Source of the DNA: Phenylobacterium sp. CCH9-H3
GTDB taxonomy: Bacteria; Pseudomonadota; Alphaproteobacteria; Caulobacterales; Caulobacteraceae
Direction: 5' to 3'
DNA: 24,621 nt
Assembly: GCF_001557235.1 (NCBI RefSeq)
Contig: NZ_LSJI01000214.1
Span: forward strand, 1 to 24,621
Notes under the pieces: model-generated
Told to the model about the DNA's origin: nothing
The model's input: only the letters and a program-made list of their open reading frames with translations
Databases searched by the model: none
Made by a program: the position numbers and the translations under genes
Shown here: piece after piece, positions 12,480 through 22,479 of the stretch
How the letters are laid out: each line of letters starts with the position of its first letter
Position numbering within the stretch: the first letter of the stretch is position 1

Positions 12480-14798
12480 TCAGAAGCGGTACGACACCCC
12501 GAAACCGTAGTAGCGCGGCTCGCCGGCGATGAAGGTGGCGATCCCGAAGGCGTCGCCCGTATTGCCTGCGTCCTTGATGTACTTCTTGTCGAGGGCGTTG
12601 ATGACGAAGGCCTCGATCTTCCAGGGGCCCTCGGTGGGGACATAGGCCAGGCGCAGGTTCATCAGGCCGTAGGCGCCCTGGGTTTCGTCGATGATGGCGT
12701 CCTGGGCCTGGAAGCGGGGCTGGTCGTTGTTGGAATCGAAGAACACCCGCGACTGCCAAGTGTAGGTGGGCGTGAAGGTGAGGGCGCCTTCCAGCACCGC
12801 CATCGACAGCTTGGCGCCCACCGAGAACGAGTGGTCGGGCGACAGACGGAAGCGGTTGTCCTCGAACAGGCCATTGCCGAAGCGGGCGTGGTTGTAGGCG
12901 TAGGTGGCGAATACCGAGGCCTGGGCCGTCGGCCGGTAGTTGAGCTGGGCCTCGAAGCCCTTTGCCGAGGCCTCGCCGGCGTTGATGGAGACGATCTGGC
13001 CCGCGTCGTTGCGCATCGAGGTCTGGAAGTTCTGGTAGTCGTAGGCGTAGAGCGCCCCTTCCAGCGACAGGGTGTTGCCCAGGAGGTTGGCCTTGGCGCC
13101 CGCCTCGAAGGAATCCACTACCTCGGCGGGCAGTTCCGTGAAGCGGACCGGGCCGCCCGGCGCCGTCGGCGAGCCGACGGACAGCACCTTGGGCCGGCGA
13201 CCGCGGGCGTGGGAGGCGTAGAGGCTGATATTGTCGGCCACCGCCCAGCGGGCGACCAGGCGGTAGGTGACGCCGGAATCGTCGAGCGAGCGATACTCGG
13301 GCCGCCCGCCCAGGGTGGGCTGGACGATCAGGCCGCGGGCGACGGTGGCGGTGCTGCCGCCGGCCACCGAGCCGCCGTTGTCGAGGGTGGCGCTGTAGCC
13401 GCTGCGCTTGTCGTCATAGGTATAGCGGATGCCGGCGGCCAGCTCGACATTGTCCAACAGCTTGAAGCTCACATCGCCATAGACGTCGTAGGAATCCGTC
13501 TCGCCGAAGTTGGTGAAGGTCTCCTGGTGAGCCGACTTGAGCGCCGCGGGCGCCAGGGCGTTGATCGTCGCCAGCGGCAGGCCGTTGGGGCGCGGCAGCA
13601 GGCGGCCGGACACCAGGGCGAAGATCTTCTCGTTGATCAGCAGCGGCACACGCTGGCTGCCCTCCTCGTGAAAGTAGCTGACCCCGACGAAGCCGGTGAG
13701 GCGTTCGCCGGAGGTGTAGTTCAGCCGCAGTTCTTGGCTGGTCTGCTCGCCCTGGGCGTCCTCGGCGAAGACCAGCATCGGCAGGCCGAAGCCGTCGGGG
13801 TCGAACACCTCGGTGCCGTCGAACTCGCGGTAGGCCGAGATCGAGGACAGGCTGAACGTCTCGTTGAACCGGTACTCGACCAGGGCGGTGGCGCCCCAGA
13901 CGGTGCGCTCCAGGCCCAGAGGTTGCCCGCCCTCGAAGCCCGCGGCGCTGGTGAGCGCCGCGCCGGAGTTGCGGCCCAGGTCGCCCAGGATCGCGCCCGT
14001 CGTCGGGTCGGCGGGCGCATAGGTGAGCGACTTGAAGGACGTGCCGCTGGGATTGTCCTCCTGGTAGTTGACCACCAGGTCCGCGGTCAGGCGGTCGTTC
14101 GGCTTCCAGCGGACGGCGGTGCGCAGGGCGTCCGTATCGGTCGAGTTGAAATCGTCGCCGCCCAGCAGGTTCTCCACATAGCCGTCGCGGAACTTCACCC
14201 GCCCGGCGAGACGCACCGCAAAGGTCTCGTTCACCGGCAGGTTCGCCACGGCCTCGGCCATGCGGTAGCTGTCGTTGCCGGCCTCGAACCGCAGCGAGCC
14301 CGACCGGCCTGAGACGTCGGCCTTGTTCTGCACGATGTTGACGGCGCCGATCAGGGCGCCGCGGCCGTAGAGCGTCGACTGCGGGCCCTTGGCGATCTCC
14401 ACGCGCTGGAGGTCGAACAGCTCGATGTAGGAGCCGCGCGATTTCGAGATCGAGACGCCGTCCTGGAACACCGAGACGCGGGGCTCGTTGGTGGCCTCGC
14501 CCGAGTCCGACGTGATGCCGCGCATCACGAACCCCGGATTGTTCGGCGACTGGTTCTGCACCTCGAAGCCGGGGACGAAGAGGGACAACTCCTCGAACTC
14601 CTGGATGCCGATCTCGTCGAGGAAGCCGCCGCCGTAGGCGGTGACGGCGATCGGCACGTCCAGCAGCTTCTGCTCGCGCTTCTGAGCGGTGACGATCAGT
14701 TCCTGGACTTGCGTGTCGGCCGCATCGTCGGCGCGGGCGCCGGCCGCCGTGGCGAGGGCGGCGCAGGTGGTGAGGAGAAGCAGGCGTCGGTGCGACAT
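12480..14798 (-). CDS. TonB-dependent outer membrane receptor
   Basis: The 772-residue protein has a signal peptide of about 23 residues (MSHRRLLLLTTCAALATAAG), a TonB-box-like VQELIVTAQKR at about 30-40, and a plug domain with DVPIAVTAYGG and LQRVEIAKGPQSTLYGRGA. A long beta-barrel follows, ending YYGFGVSYRF with the terminal Phe used for outer-membrane assembly. It is a TonB-driven importer. The substrate is not determined: neighbours do not indicate a siderophore, cobalamin or saccharide system, and no riboswitch is visible upstream. The ATG at 14798 has GGAG upstream. An upstream in-frame alternative at 14918 would add 40 residues ahead of the signal peptide and is rejected. Confidence 0.95.
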   Translation of the reverse strand: MSHRRLLLLTTCAALATAAGARADDAADTQVQELIVTAQKREQKLLDVPIAVTAYGGGFLDEIGIQEFEELSLFVPGFEVQNQSPNNPGFVMRGITSDSGEATNEPRVSVFQDGVSISKSRGSYIELFDLQRVEIAKGPQSTLYGRGALIGAVNIVQNKADVSGRSGSLRFEAGNDSYRMAEAVANLPVNETFAVRLAGRVKFRDGYVENLLGGDDFNSTDTDALRTAVRWKPNDRLTADLVVNYQEDNPSGTSFKSLTYAPADPTTGAILGDLGRNSGAALTSAAGFEGGQPLGLERTVWGATALVEYRFNETFSLSSISAYREFDGTEVFDPDGFGLPMLVFAEDAQGEQTSQELRLNYTSGERLTGFVGVSYFHEEGSQRVPLLINEKIFALVSGRLLPRPNGLPLATINALAPAALKSAHQETFTNFGETDSYDVYGDVSFKLLDNVELAAGIRYTYDDKRSGYSATLDNGGSVAGGSTATVARGLIVQPTLGGRPEYRSLDDSGVTYRLVARWAVADNISLYASHARGRRPKVLSVGSPTAPGGPVRFTELPAEVVDSFEAGAKANLLGNTLSLEGALYAYDYQNFQTSMRNDAGQIVSINAGEASAKGFEAQLNYRPTAQASVFATYAYNHARFGNGLFEDNRFRLSPDHSFSVGAKLSMAVLEGALTFTPTYTWQSRVFFDSNNDQPRFQAQDAIIDETQGAYGLMNLRLAYVPTEGPWKIEAFVINALDKKYIKDAGNTGDAFGIATFIAGEPRYYGFGVSYRF

Positions 14799-15023
14799 CG
14801 GGGAGACTCCTTGAGCAGGAGGCGCTCCTAGGGTGGTCAGGTCACAGATCGACGACGGTCCGGCGACCGTACGGCGAAGCTTGGGCTTGCGGGGAACAAC
14901 GCCGCCGCGGGCGCCCAAATTGCCACCGTCGACGGCTGAAAAGGGGGCGGGGGCCGGCCTGCTGCCCGCTCGGCAAGTGGGGGCGGGATGACTACTATGC
15001 CGCCCGAGTCACAGGAGTGAACC

Positions 15024-15458
15024 ATGAGCCTCGACGGGACCTACGACGCGGGCAACATCTTCGCCAAGATCCTGCGGGGCGAAATGCCGTCGGCGCGGGT
15101 GTTCGAGGACGAGCACGTCTACGCCTTCATGGACGTCTTCCCGCAGGCCAAAGGCCACACCCTGGTGATCCCGAAGCACTCTCGGGCGCGGAATTTCCTG
15201 GAGGCCGAGCCGGAGATCGTCGGGCCGCTAATGCTGGGCGTCCAGCGCGTGGCCCGGGCCGTCCGCGCCGCGCTCAATCCGGACGGGCTGGTGATCACGC
15301 AGTTCAACGGCGCGCCGGCCGGGCAGACCGTCTACCACCTCCACTTCCACATCATCCCGCGCTGGGAGGGCGTCCCGCTCGGGCGGCACGGCGAAGGGAT
15401 GGCGGACGCCGGCGAGTTGAAGGTGCTCGCCGAGCAGATCGCGGCGAAGGTCAGCTGA
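15024..15458 (+). CDS. HIT (histidine triad) family hydrolase
   Basis: The 144-residue protein has NIFAKILRGEMPSARVFED, HTLVIPKHSRARNF and the active-site triad HLHFHIIPRW (His105, His107, His109), with the upstream QFNGAPAGQTV block. This is the HinT-like subgroup, which hydrolyses adenosine phosphoramidate and related nucleotides in the cytoplasm through a phosphohistidine intermediate. AGGAG lies 7 nt before the ATG. It is transcribed divergently from the TonB receptor across 225 nt. In that gap I see no recognisable operator. Confidence 0.95.
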   Translation: MSLDGTYDAGNIFAKILRGEMPSARVFEDEHVYAFMDVFPQAKGHTLVIPKHSRARNFLEAEPEIVGPLMLGVQRVARAVRAALNPDGLVITQFNGAPAGQTVYHLHFHIIPRWEGVPLGRHGEGMADAGELKVLAEQIAAKVS

Positions 15459-15548
15459 AGATATTTCCACCTGGCGACGTGCGCGGCGCACTTGCAACCG
15501 TCATGACGTTGATGGAGCTTCGCACGCGGCCGTTGTCGGAGCGTTTGC

Positions 15549-16478
15549 GTGAGTCTGTTCTCTCGGTTCGGGGCCAGCAAGAAGCCGACAAGGCCGTGGT
15601 TCGAGTCCGACCAGCTGGATGACCACCTGTCCCGATCGCGGTTCGATCCGGCGACCGAGACCTTCATCCGCGATTTCGCCCGGGACGGCGCCGCGGCCAT
15701 CGATCTCGGCGATGCGGCGCGCCTGCTCTGCGACCAGGCCGTCGCCGAGACCGAAGGCTACTTCGGGGATGGGGTCAGCCGGGTGCAGGATGCCTGGTAC
15801 CGCTCGCCGGCGGTCCGCAAGCTGGCCGCCTGGCCCGAGGTTCGCCGGCTGCTGCGGGCCGCCTACGGCCGTGATCCTTTCCCATTCCAGACGCTCAACT
15901 TCCGGCAGGGCAGCCAGCAGCACCTGCATTCGGACACCATCCACTTCCACAGCCTCCCCGAACGCTTCATGTGCGGGGTCTGGATCGCGCTGGAGGACGT
16001 CCGCCGCGAAGCCGGGCCGCTGGCCTATCTCAAGGGCAGCCACAAGCTGCCGGTCCTGACCATGCGGGGCGTCGGCGTGAACACGCCCGCGCCGGGTTAC
16101 GAGGACTATGTGCGCTCCTACGTCCCGCGCTTCGACGCGGCGATGGAAGCGGCGCAGCTGCCGCTGGAGTGGGCGGTGATCCCCAAAGGCTGGGCGTTCG
16201 TCTGGGCGGCCAACCTCGCCCATGGGGGATCGCCGATCCAGGACCCTGGCTCCACACGCCGCAGCCTGGTGCTGCACCACTATTTCGAGGACTGCCTCTA
16301 CTATACGCCCATGCATTCGGACGAGCCGGGCGGTCGGCTGCACATGCGGTTGCCGCCCGACGTGCGCACCGGCTGGTCGCGCTGGCCGACACGCAATGGC
16401 CGCCCGGCGCGGCTGTCCCGGCATCTGATCGCCGCATCCTGGCTCCGCGACCTGAGACGGCGTCCGGTGGTGCTCTAA
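15549..16478 (+). CDS. phytanoyl-CoA dioxygenase family protein (Fe(II)/2-oxoglutarate oxygenase fold)
   Basis: The 309-residue protein begins at a GTG (no strong ribosome binding site). The iron-binding facial triad is visible as His127-Ser-Asp129 (QHLHSDTIHFH) and the distal His225 (NLAHGGSPI). An Arg follows at 237/238, where 2-oxoglutarate is often held. GPLAYLKGSHKLP is the typical jelly-roll strand. Such enzymes hydroxylate small-molecule or acyl substrates; the substrate here is unknown. It follows the HIT gene after 90 nt. The plus-strand tail of the following hairpin is T-poor, so its own terminator is unclear. Confidence 0.88.
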   Translation: MSLFSRFGASKKPTRPWFESDQLDDHLSRSRFDPATETFIRDFARDGAAAIDLGDAARLLCDQAVAETEGYFGDGVSRVQDAWYRSPAVRKLAAWPEVRRLLRAAYGRDPFPFQTLNFRQGSQQHLHSDTIHFHSLPERFMCGVWIALEDVRREAGPLAYLKGSHKLPVLTMRGVGVNTPAPGYEDYVRSYVPRFDAAMEAAQLPLEWAVIPKGWAFVWAANLAHGGSPIQDPGSTRRSLVLHHYFEDCLYYTPMHSDEPGGRLHMRLPPDVRTGWSRWPTRNGRPARLSRHLIAASWLRDLRRRPVVL

Positions 16479-16480
16479 CG

Positions 16481-16515
16481 ATCAAAGAAAAGGCCCCGGA
16501 CGGTGGCCCGGGGCC
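16481..16515 (-). terminator. terminator of the clpS-clpA unit
   Basis: On the minus strand a GGCCCCGG / CCGGGGCC stem with an 8-nt loop is followed by TTTTCTTTG, 25 nt past the clpA stop. It may also stop plus-strand transcription from the dioxygenase gene, less efficiently. Confidence 0.85.
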
Positions 16516-16539
16516 CTGGTCTTCGGCTCGAGCCGCAGG

Positions 16540-18855
16540 TCAGTCGACGACCTCGGCCTCCTCGGCCGGGTTCTCGACGATCGGCGCGCCGCGCTCGCGC
16601 TCCTCGCCCTCGATCTCGAACGCCAGCTTGCCGTCCTTGAGGATGACCTTGACGTGGCCGCCCTTGGTGAGCCGTCCGAACAGGATCTCGTCGGCCAGCG
16701 GCTTTTTGATGTTCTCCTGGATGACCCGGGCCAGGGGCCGGGCGCCGTAGAGTTCGTCGAAGCCGTTCTTGGCGAGCCAGTCCGCCGCGTCGTCGGCCGT
16801 CTCGATGGTGACGTGACGGTCCGCCAGCTGGGCTTCCAGCTGCATGACGAACTTCTGGACCACCTGGCGGATGATCTCGGGCGTCAGCGGCCGGAACTGG
16901 ACGATGGCGTCCAGGCGGTTGCGGAACTCGGGGGTGAACAGGCGCTTCAGGGCTTCTTCCACCTCGTCGTCCGCCTTGCCGCGGCCGAAGCCGATCGAGT
17001 TCTTCTGTGCATCGGACGCGCCCGCATTGGTGGTCATGATCAGGACCACGTTGCGGAAATCGATCTTCTTGCCGTTCGAGTCGGTCAGTTGCCCGTGGTC
17101 CATGACCTGGAGCAGGATGTTGAAGACGTCGGGGTGCGCCTTCTCGATCTCGTCCAGCAGCACCACAGCGTGCGGATGCTGGTCGACCGCATCGGTCAAC
17201 AGACCGCCCTGGTCGAAGCCCACATAGCCGGGAGGGGCGCCGATGAGGCGGCTCACGGTGTGGCGCTCCATGTACTCCGACATGTCGAAGCGCAGGAGCT
17301 CGATGCCCAGGGTCGACGCCAGTTGGCGGGCCGTCTCGGTCTTGCCGGTGCCCGTGGGCCCCGAGAAGAGATAGCAGCCGATCGGCTTGTTGGCGTCGCG
17401 CAGCCCGGCCCGGGCCATCTTCATGGCCGAGGAGAGCTGGTCGATGGCGTTGTCCTGGCCATAGACCGCGCGCTTCAGGTCGCCTTCGAGCTGCTTCAGC
17501 GCCTCGGTGTCGGACTTGGAGACCGACTTCGGCGGGATGCGGGCGATCTTGGCCACGACGGCTTCGACCTCCTTCAGCCCGATGGTCTTCTTCCGCTTGC
17601 CCTCGGCCAGCAGCATCTGCGAGGCGCCCGCCTCGTCGATGATGTCGATCGCCTTGTCGGGCAGCTTCCGGTCGGTGATATACTTGGCCGACAGCTCCAC
17701 CGCCGCCTTGATGGCGTCGTTGGTGTAGCGGAGCTTGTGGAACTCCTCGTAGTAGACCTTCAGGCCCTTCAGGATCTTGATCGTGTCGTCGATCGTGGGC
17801 TCGTTCACGTCGATCTTCTGGAAGCGCCGGACGAGGGCCCGGTCCTTCTCGAAGTGCTGGCGGAACTCCTTGTAGGTGGTGGAGCCCATGCAGCGCAGCG
17901 TGCCCGACGCCAGGGCCGGCTTCAGCAGGTTGGAGGCGTCCATCGCCCCGCCGCTGGTCGCGCCCGCGCCGATCACGGTGTGGATCTCGTCGATGAAGAG
18001 CACCGCGTCGGGGTGGTTCTCCAGTTCCTTGACCACCTGCTTCACGCGCTCTTCGAAGTCGCCGCGGTAGCGGGTGCCGGCCAGCAACGCGCCCATGTCG
18101 AGCGAGAAGATGGTCGAACCTGCCAGGACCTCGGGGACCTGCTTGTTCACGATCTTGCGCGCCAAGCCTTCGGCGATGGCGGTCTTGCCCACGCCGGGAT
18201 CGCCGACGAGCAGGGGGTTGTTCTTGGTCCGCCGGCACAGGATCTGGATGCAGCGCTCCACTTCCTGCAAGCGCCCGATCAGGGGGTCGACCTTGCCCTG
18301 CTTGGCCTTCTCATTGAGGTTGATGCAGTAGGCTTCGAGCGCCTCGCCGCCCGTCTTCACCTGCGGCTTGTCCTCGTCCTCGGCGCCCTTGACCGGCTTC
18401 TGTTCCGAAGCGCCGGCCTTCTTGGCGATGCCATGGGCGATGTAGTTCACCGCGTCGTACCGCGTCATGTCCTGCTCCTGCAGGAAGTAGGCGGCGTGGC
18501 TCTCGCGTTCCGAGAAGATGGCGACCAGCACGTTCGCGCCGCTGACCTCCTCTCGGCCGGAGGACTGGACGTGGATCACCGCGCGCTGGATCACGCGCTG
18601 GAAGCCGGCCGTGGGCTTGGCGTCCTCGCCGTCGTCGACGACCAGCGAACGCAGCTCGTTGTCCACGTAGTTCGTGAGCGTCGTGCGGAGCGCGCCGAGT
18701 TCCACGTCGCAGGCGCGCATCACGCCGGCAGCGTCCTCGTCATCGATCAGGCTGAGGAGCAGGTGCTCCAGGGTGGCGTATTCATGCTTGCGCTGGTTGG
18801 CGTACGCCACGGCGCGATGCAGGGATTCTTCGAGTTGGCGAGAAAATGAAGGCAA
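16540..18855 (-). CDS. clpA: ATP-dependent Clp protease ATP-binding subunit ClpA
   Basis: The protein has 771 residues. An N-terminal ClpS-binding repeat domain begins [21 protein letters not shown]1 has GDPGVGKT (218-225) and D2 has GPTGTGKT (499-506). The ClpP-docking loop NSIGFGRGK contains the IGF tripeptide. ClpA unfolds substrates and threads them into ClpP. I set the start at a TTG (18855) because it matches the MPSFS-type start of relatives. A GTG at 18882 would add nine residues and overlap clpS. The start lies 5 nt after the clpS stop, so coupling is likely. clpP is not in the window. Confidence 0.97.
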   Translation of the reverse strand: MPSFSRQLEESLHRAVAYANQRKHEYATLEHLLLSLIDDEDAAGVMRACDVELGALRTTLTNYVDNELRSLVVDDGEDAKPTAGFQRVIQRAVIHVQSSGREEVSGANVLVAIFSERESHAAYFLQEQDMTRYDAVNYIAHGIAKKAGASEQKPVKGAEDEDKPQVKTGGEALEAYCINLNEKAKQGKVDPLIGRLQEVERCIQILCRRTKNNPLLVGDPGVGKTAIAEGLARKIVNKQVPEVLAGSTIFSLDMGALLAGTRYRGDFEERVKQVVKELENHPDAVLFIDEIHTVIGAGATSGGAMDASNLLKPALASGTLRCMGSTTYKEFRQHFEKDRALVRRFQKIDVNEPTIDDTIKILKGLKVYYEEFHKLRYTNDAIKAAVELSAKYITDRKLPDKAIDIIDEAGASQMLLAEGKRKKTIGLKEVEAVVAKIARIPPKSVSKSDTEALKQLEGDLKRAVYGQDNAIDQLSSAMKMARAGLRDANKPIGCYLFSGPTGTGKTETARQLASTLGIELLRFDMSEYMERHTVSRLIGAPPGYVGFDQGGLLTDAVDQHPHAVVLLDEIEKAHPDVFNILLQVMDHGQLTDSNGKKIDFRNVVLIMTTNAGASDAQKNSIGFGRGKADDEVEEALKRLFTPEFRNRLDAIVQFRPLTPEIIRQVVQKFVMQLEAQLADRHVTIETADDAADWLAKNGFDELYGARPLARVIQENIKKPLADEILFGRLTKGGHVKVILKDGKLAFEIEGEERERGAPIVENPAEEAEVVD

Positions 18856-18860
18856 GCGCC

Positions 18861-19190
18861 TTAGTCCTTCTCCATGGTGCACTGCAGCGGGTGTTGGTGC
18901 CGCCGCGCCGTATCAACGACCTGGGCCACTTTTGTTTCCGCCACTTCGTATGTGTAGACCCCGCAAACGCCCACGCCGTGCTGATGGACATGGAGCATTA
19001 TGCGAGTCGCGTCTTCGCGCGACTTATTGAAGAATTGTTCGAGCACATAGACGACGAATTCCATTGGTGTGTAGTCGTCGTTAAGCAACAGAACGCGGTA
19101 CATCGACGGCTTCTGCGTCTTCGGCTTCGTCTGCGTGATCACCGCCGAGCGAACGCCGGTGTCAGCGCCACCTTCCTTCCGTTCGCTCAT
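18861..19190 (-). CDS. clpS: ATP-dependent Clp protease adaptor ClpS
   Basis: The 109-residue protein has a disordered N-terminus, then [20 protein letters not shown] with the Asn-Asp-Asp that reads the alpha-amino group of N-degrons. [23 protein letters not shown] follows, and the protein ends with [10 protein letters not shown]. ClpS delivers N-end-rule substrates to ClpA and blocks others. The ATG at 19190 has GGAG 8 nt upstream. A GTG at 19223 would add 11 residues. The gene precedes clpA by 5 nt on the same strand, the usual order. Confidence 0.97.
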   Translation of the reverse strand: MSERKEGGADTGVRSAVITQTKPKTQKPSMYRVLLLNDDYTPMEFVVYVLEQFFNKSREDATRIMLHVHQHGVGVCGVYTYEVAETKVAQVVDTARRHQHPLQCTMEKD

Positions 19191-19386
19191 CTGTCCGTTC
19201 TCCAAGGGTGGGCCGCCAAACACCGACTGCCCACCTGATTAGATATGGAAGATAACGCCTTTTGGAAGGGTTGAATTCACGATGCCCACCGTGCGCCCAC
19301 AGTGATTACGAAATCCGCACCGCGGTTGCGCCCGAAGGTCGCAGGCGGCTCGTGTGCGCGAGAATCGGCTTGGGTCCCGTCGACGA

Positions 19387-20676
19387 TCAATCGTCGTCGG
19401 CCGCCGAGCGAGCGCGGAGGATGCGGCCGGATGTGACGGCGTCGGCGCCAAATCTGGCCCGGATGGCGTCGACCGACCGTTCGGTGGACAACGCCCGGCG
19501 CTCGTCGCCGGCGAAGAAGTCGTCGCAGGCGGTCTCGGCGTCGATCAGGTCGGCGATGCCGATTCCGATCAGCCGCCAGGGCCGGCCGGTCGCCTCCTTC
19601 GCGAGCAGCTCGCGGCCGACCCTGAACAGGGTGTGCGCCGTCTGAGTCGCCACCGGCAGGGTGCGCCGCCGGGTCACGATCCGGAAATCGGTGGTCCGGA
19701 GCTTCAGGGTCACGACGCGGCCGGCCACCGCGCCCTGGCGCGCCTGGCGTGCGACGCGCTCGCACAGGGGGGCCAGCCTGTCCTCCAGGTCGGCGATGCG
19801 GTGCAGGTCCTCGTTGAACGTGGTCTCGCAGCTGATTCCCTTGCGCGCCTCGTTGGGGTTCACCGCGCGGGCGTCTCGGCCGTGGGCGAGGTTGTGGAGG
19901 CGCAGGCCGTAGGCGCCCCAGCGGTCGGCCAGCACCTTGATGTCGACGCGCGCCAGGTCGCCCACGGTGCGGTAGCCGGCTTTCTCCAGGCTGGCGACCA
20001 TGGCCGGCCCGACCCCCGGCAGGATCTTCACCGGCTTGCCGGCGAGAAAACTCTGCGCCTCGTGGCCAATGACCGAGAACCCGCGCGGCTTGTCGAGGTC
20101 CGACGCCACCTTGGCCAGGAACTTGTTCATGGCCAGGCCGATGGAGACCGTCAGGCCGGTCTCGGCCTCGATTCGGGCCTGCAGCTTCGCGAGCGTGATC
20201 GCCGGCGGCGCGCCATGCAGACGCTCTGTGCCCGAAAGGTCCATCCATGCCTCGTCCAGGCTGAGGTTCTGGATGAGCGGCGTCAGTTCGGCCGCCATGC
20301 CCAGGATCCGCTTCGACTCCGCACGGTACTTGGTGAAGTCCGGCTTGATGATCACCGCTTCGGGGCACGCCTTCAGCGCCCTGAACATCGGCATGGCCGA
20401 GCGCACGCCCTTGATGCGGGCGATGTAGCAGCAGGTGGTGACCACGCCGCGCTTGCCTCCGCCCACGATGACCGGCACGTCGCGCAACTCGGGCCGGTCG
20501 CGCTTTTCGACGCTGGCGTAGAAGGCGTCGCAGTCCATGTGCGCGATGGAGAGCTGGCCAAGTTCCGGATGAGCCACGATCCGCGGCGAGGCGCACGAGG
20601 GGCAGCGCCGCACCCCTTCCTCGCCCTGCCAGAAGCAGTCGCGGCAGAAGGCCGTCATGCGCGCAACGGGGCTCAT
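19387..20676 (-). CDS. dinB: DNA polymerase IV (Y-family, error-prone)
   Basis: The 429-residue protein begins with a C4 zinc-finger-like segment (FCRDC...RRCPSC; Cys11, 14, 25, 28), common in alphaproteobacterial DinB. The Y-family catalytic core follows, with metal ligands Asp48 and Asp50 in HMDCDAFY, Tyr53 as probable steric gate, and Asp141-Glu142 in SLDEAWMD. The little-finger domain extends to about 400. The protein performs translesion synthesis. The ATG at 20676 has AGGAG 4 nt upstream, inside a conserved 23-bp element. The gene lies 40 nt downstream of the winged-helix/TPR gene, but this element may give it its own promoter. No clear alphaproteobacterial LexA box (GTTC-N7-GTTC) is present. 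Confidence 0.96.
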   Translation of the reverse strand: MSPVARMTAFCRDCFWQGEEGVRRCPSCASPRIVAHPELGQLSIAHMDCDAFYASVEKRDRPELRDVPVIVGGGKRGVVTTCCYIARIKGVRSAMPMFRALKACPEAVIIKPDFTKYRAESKRILGMAAELTPLIQNLSLDEAWMDLSGTERLHGAPPAITLAKLQARIEAETGLTVSIGLAMNKFLAKVASDLDKPRGFSVIGHEAQSFLAGKPVKILPGVGPAMVASLEKAGYRTVGDLARVDIKVLADRWGAYGLRLHNLAHGRDARAVNPNEARKGISCETTFNEDLHRIADLEDRLAPLCERVARQARQGAVAGRVVTLKLRTTDFRIVTRRRTLPVATQTAHTLFRVGRELLAKEATGRPWRLIGIGIADLIDAETACDDFFAGDERRALSTERSVDAIRARFGADAVTSGRILRARSAADDD

Positions 20677-20679
20677 GGC

Positions 20680-20702
20680 TCCTGCATACCTGATTTGTTC
20701 CG
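20680..20702 (-). promoter_or_regulatory. conserved element upstream of dinB, shared with the sugar-kinase gene
   Basis: Read on the minus strand this is CGGAACAAATCAGGTATG followed by CAGGA, ending 3 nt before the dinB ATG. It matches 23735-23757 at 20 of 23 positions at a similar distance from the start codon (3 nt). The Shine-Dalgarno AGGA is inside it. It may include a -10 region or an operator for a common regulator. Confidence 0.4.
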
Positions 20703-20716
20703 GCGCGGTGAGGGCG

Positions 20717-22273
20717 TCAGACGCGGGCCCATGCCGGATCGTCCGGGGGGTGGCGCGAAGTCCGCCAGTAGTCGGCGAGGCCCAGGTCGCGCATCAGGCC
20801 GGGGAAGCGCGGATCGGCGCGCATCGCATGGGTCGGCGGCAGGAAGAGGATGTGCGTGTTGCGTGTGCCCTCCACCGCGTAGACGGGCGCGGAGAACCGC
20901 TGTCCGGGGATGGCGAATCCCTCGCCGAAGTACAGCGCCCGTGCGACTGCGAAGGCCTCGTCAAGGCGACCGAACACGGAAAGGGCGGTGATGGCGTTCT
21001 CGGCATAGCCAACGCCCTTGCGAGCCCGCTCGAGGTTCAGGTCGGCTGCGGACCGGATGTCGCCCGGCGCGCCGCTGGCCAACGCCCGGGCGACCGACAG
21101 GCTGATCTCGACGTCGGCCGCGGGGATGTTCAGCGGGCGATTGGCGGGATCGGCGCCCATGGCCGCCGCCCGGTCTGCGCGACCGCTGAACATGAACATG
21201 CTGAGCTGCTGGAACCAGAGTGCGTAGTGGCCCGGCCAGCGCGCCAGCGCCCTGGCGACGACGGTGTCGGCTTCCTCCAGCCGGCCGGCGCCCCAAAGCG
21301 TCAGAGCCAGCATGTACTGGCGCCACACCGCGAACTCGTCCTCGACCACCGCCGCCTGCGCGTGGGTCACGGCGTCGCGCATCCGGCCCACGCCGATCAG
21401 CAGGCGCGCGTAGGCGAGCTCCAGCTCGCCCTCGCGGGCATGAAGGGCGAGGGCGCGCAGATACAGCCGCTCCGCCGGCCCCCAATTGCGGTAGATGGGC
21501 GCCAGCAGGGCAAGCGCCGCGCTGGCTTGCGGTTCCCGCGGGTCGAGGTCGAGGGCTCGGCGCGCCGCCGCCTCGGCCTGGGATCGGACTCCCGGCTGTT
21601 TCGCCGGCGCGGTGAAGCGCAGGCTGGCCTGGTAGGCGAGCGCCAGAGCGCCCCAGGCGTCGACGAAGTTCGGCTCCTCGGCCACGGCCTCGCGCAGGAA
21701 GCCGACGGCCTGGGCCGTGCCTTCGCGCAGGCCGGGCCGCATCGCCTCGCGGCCCTTCTCGTAGAGGTCGCGGGCCTTTGGCGAGATCCGGCCCGGGCGC
21801 CACAGCCACCAGGCCGCCCCGCCCAAGACGGAGACGCCGGCCGCGCCGGTCGCCGCGAGGACCCGACGCCGGGCGGGCGGCGCGACGGCGGGAGCCAGCG
21901 GGCTCGCCCTCGGATCGTGGCCCGCAGGCAGCAGGCGGTAGCCGACCTTGGTGACCGTCTCCAGGGTCCAGCCGTCGCGGCCGACGCCTTCGGAGGCGCG
22001 CCGCAGGCGGGAGATGACGCGCGACAGGGCGTCCTCGCCGACGACCCGACCCTCCCAGCAGCTCTCTGTCAGGTCTTCGCGGGTCAGGATCTCGCCGGGC
22101 GCACGCGCCAGGGCGACCAGCACTTGCATGACCCGCGGCTCCAGGACCTCGCGCCCGCCCGGACCGACCAGTTCGCGTGTCGCGGGGCGGACCTCGACGC
22201 CGCCCAGCCTGAACGGCTGCTCCCGGGCCAGGACCACGGGCGGGTTCCTCCCTGCGTCTTGAGTGACGGTCAC
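20717..22273 (-). CDS. winged-helix DNA-binding (OmpR/ToxR type) protein with transmembrane segment and TPR region
   Basis: The protein has about 518 residues from the GTG at 22273. An N-terminal Trans_reg_C-type winged helix covers about 15-115 (LEPRVMQVLVALARAPGEILTREDL..., ALSRVISRLRR, TVTKVGYRL). A single hydrophobic segment follows at about 140 (VLAATGAAGVSVLGGAAWWLW), then a long helical, TPR-like periplasmic or cytoplasmic region to the C-terminus. This layout resembles CadC/ToxR-like membrane regulators with TPRs; the signal is unknown. An upstream ATG at 22381 would add 36 residues but has no better ribosome binding site. dinB lies 40 nt downstream on the same strand. Confidence 0.85.
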   Translation of the reverse strand: MTVTQDAGRNPPVVLAREQPFRLGGVEVRPATRELVGPGGREVLEPRVMQVLVALARAPGEILTREDLTESCWEGRVVGEDALSRVISRLRRASEGVGRDGWTLETVTKVGYRLLPAGHDPRASPLAPAVAPPARRRVLAATGAAGVSVLGGAAWWLWRPGRISPKARDLYEKGREAMRPGLREGTAQAVGFLREAVAEEPNFVDAWGALALAYQASLRFTAPAKQPGVRSQAEAAARRALDLDPREPQASAALALLAPIYRNWGPAERLYLRALALHAREGELELAYARLLIGVGRMRDAVTHAQAAVVEDEFAVWRQYMLALTLWGAGRLEEADTVVARALARWPGHYALWFQQLSMFMFSGRADRAAAMGADPANRPLNIPAADVEISLSVARALASGAPGDIRSAADLNLERARKGVGYAENAITALSVFGRLDEAFAVARALYFGEGFAIPGQRFSAPVYAVEGTRNTHILFLPPTHAMRADPRFPGLMRDLGLADYWRTSRHPPDDPAWARV

Positions 22274-22479
22274 CGCAATCGCCCCCGCTCGCGGCCGAAT
22301 GATGGGCGCAGCCCGGCGCGGCGCGCAAGTCGTACAGGCCGCCGGAGTCAGGCGGTCATCGGCAGAATATCGGAACTTCATCGGAGGAACGTCGGGCGGG
22401 CGTCCTGGCGACCGATCGGGGCTCGGCGGTGGAATGGCGCATCGCCTCGCTGTGAGGCCTGAACGTCAGGAAGATCGAC

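Noticed and set aside
12417..14312. 631-codon plus-strand frame opposite the TonB receptor
   Set aside because: A shadow of the receptor gene on the other strand, with no family features.
16654..18849. 731-codon plus-strand frame opposite clpA
   Set aside because: clpA has intact Walker motifs and ClpP-docking loop; the antisense product is compositionally biased.
20690..20702. LexA (SOS) box before dinB
   Set aside because: A single GAAC half-site is present but the second half at the proper spacing is GTAT, not GAAC/GTTC.
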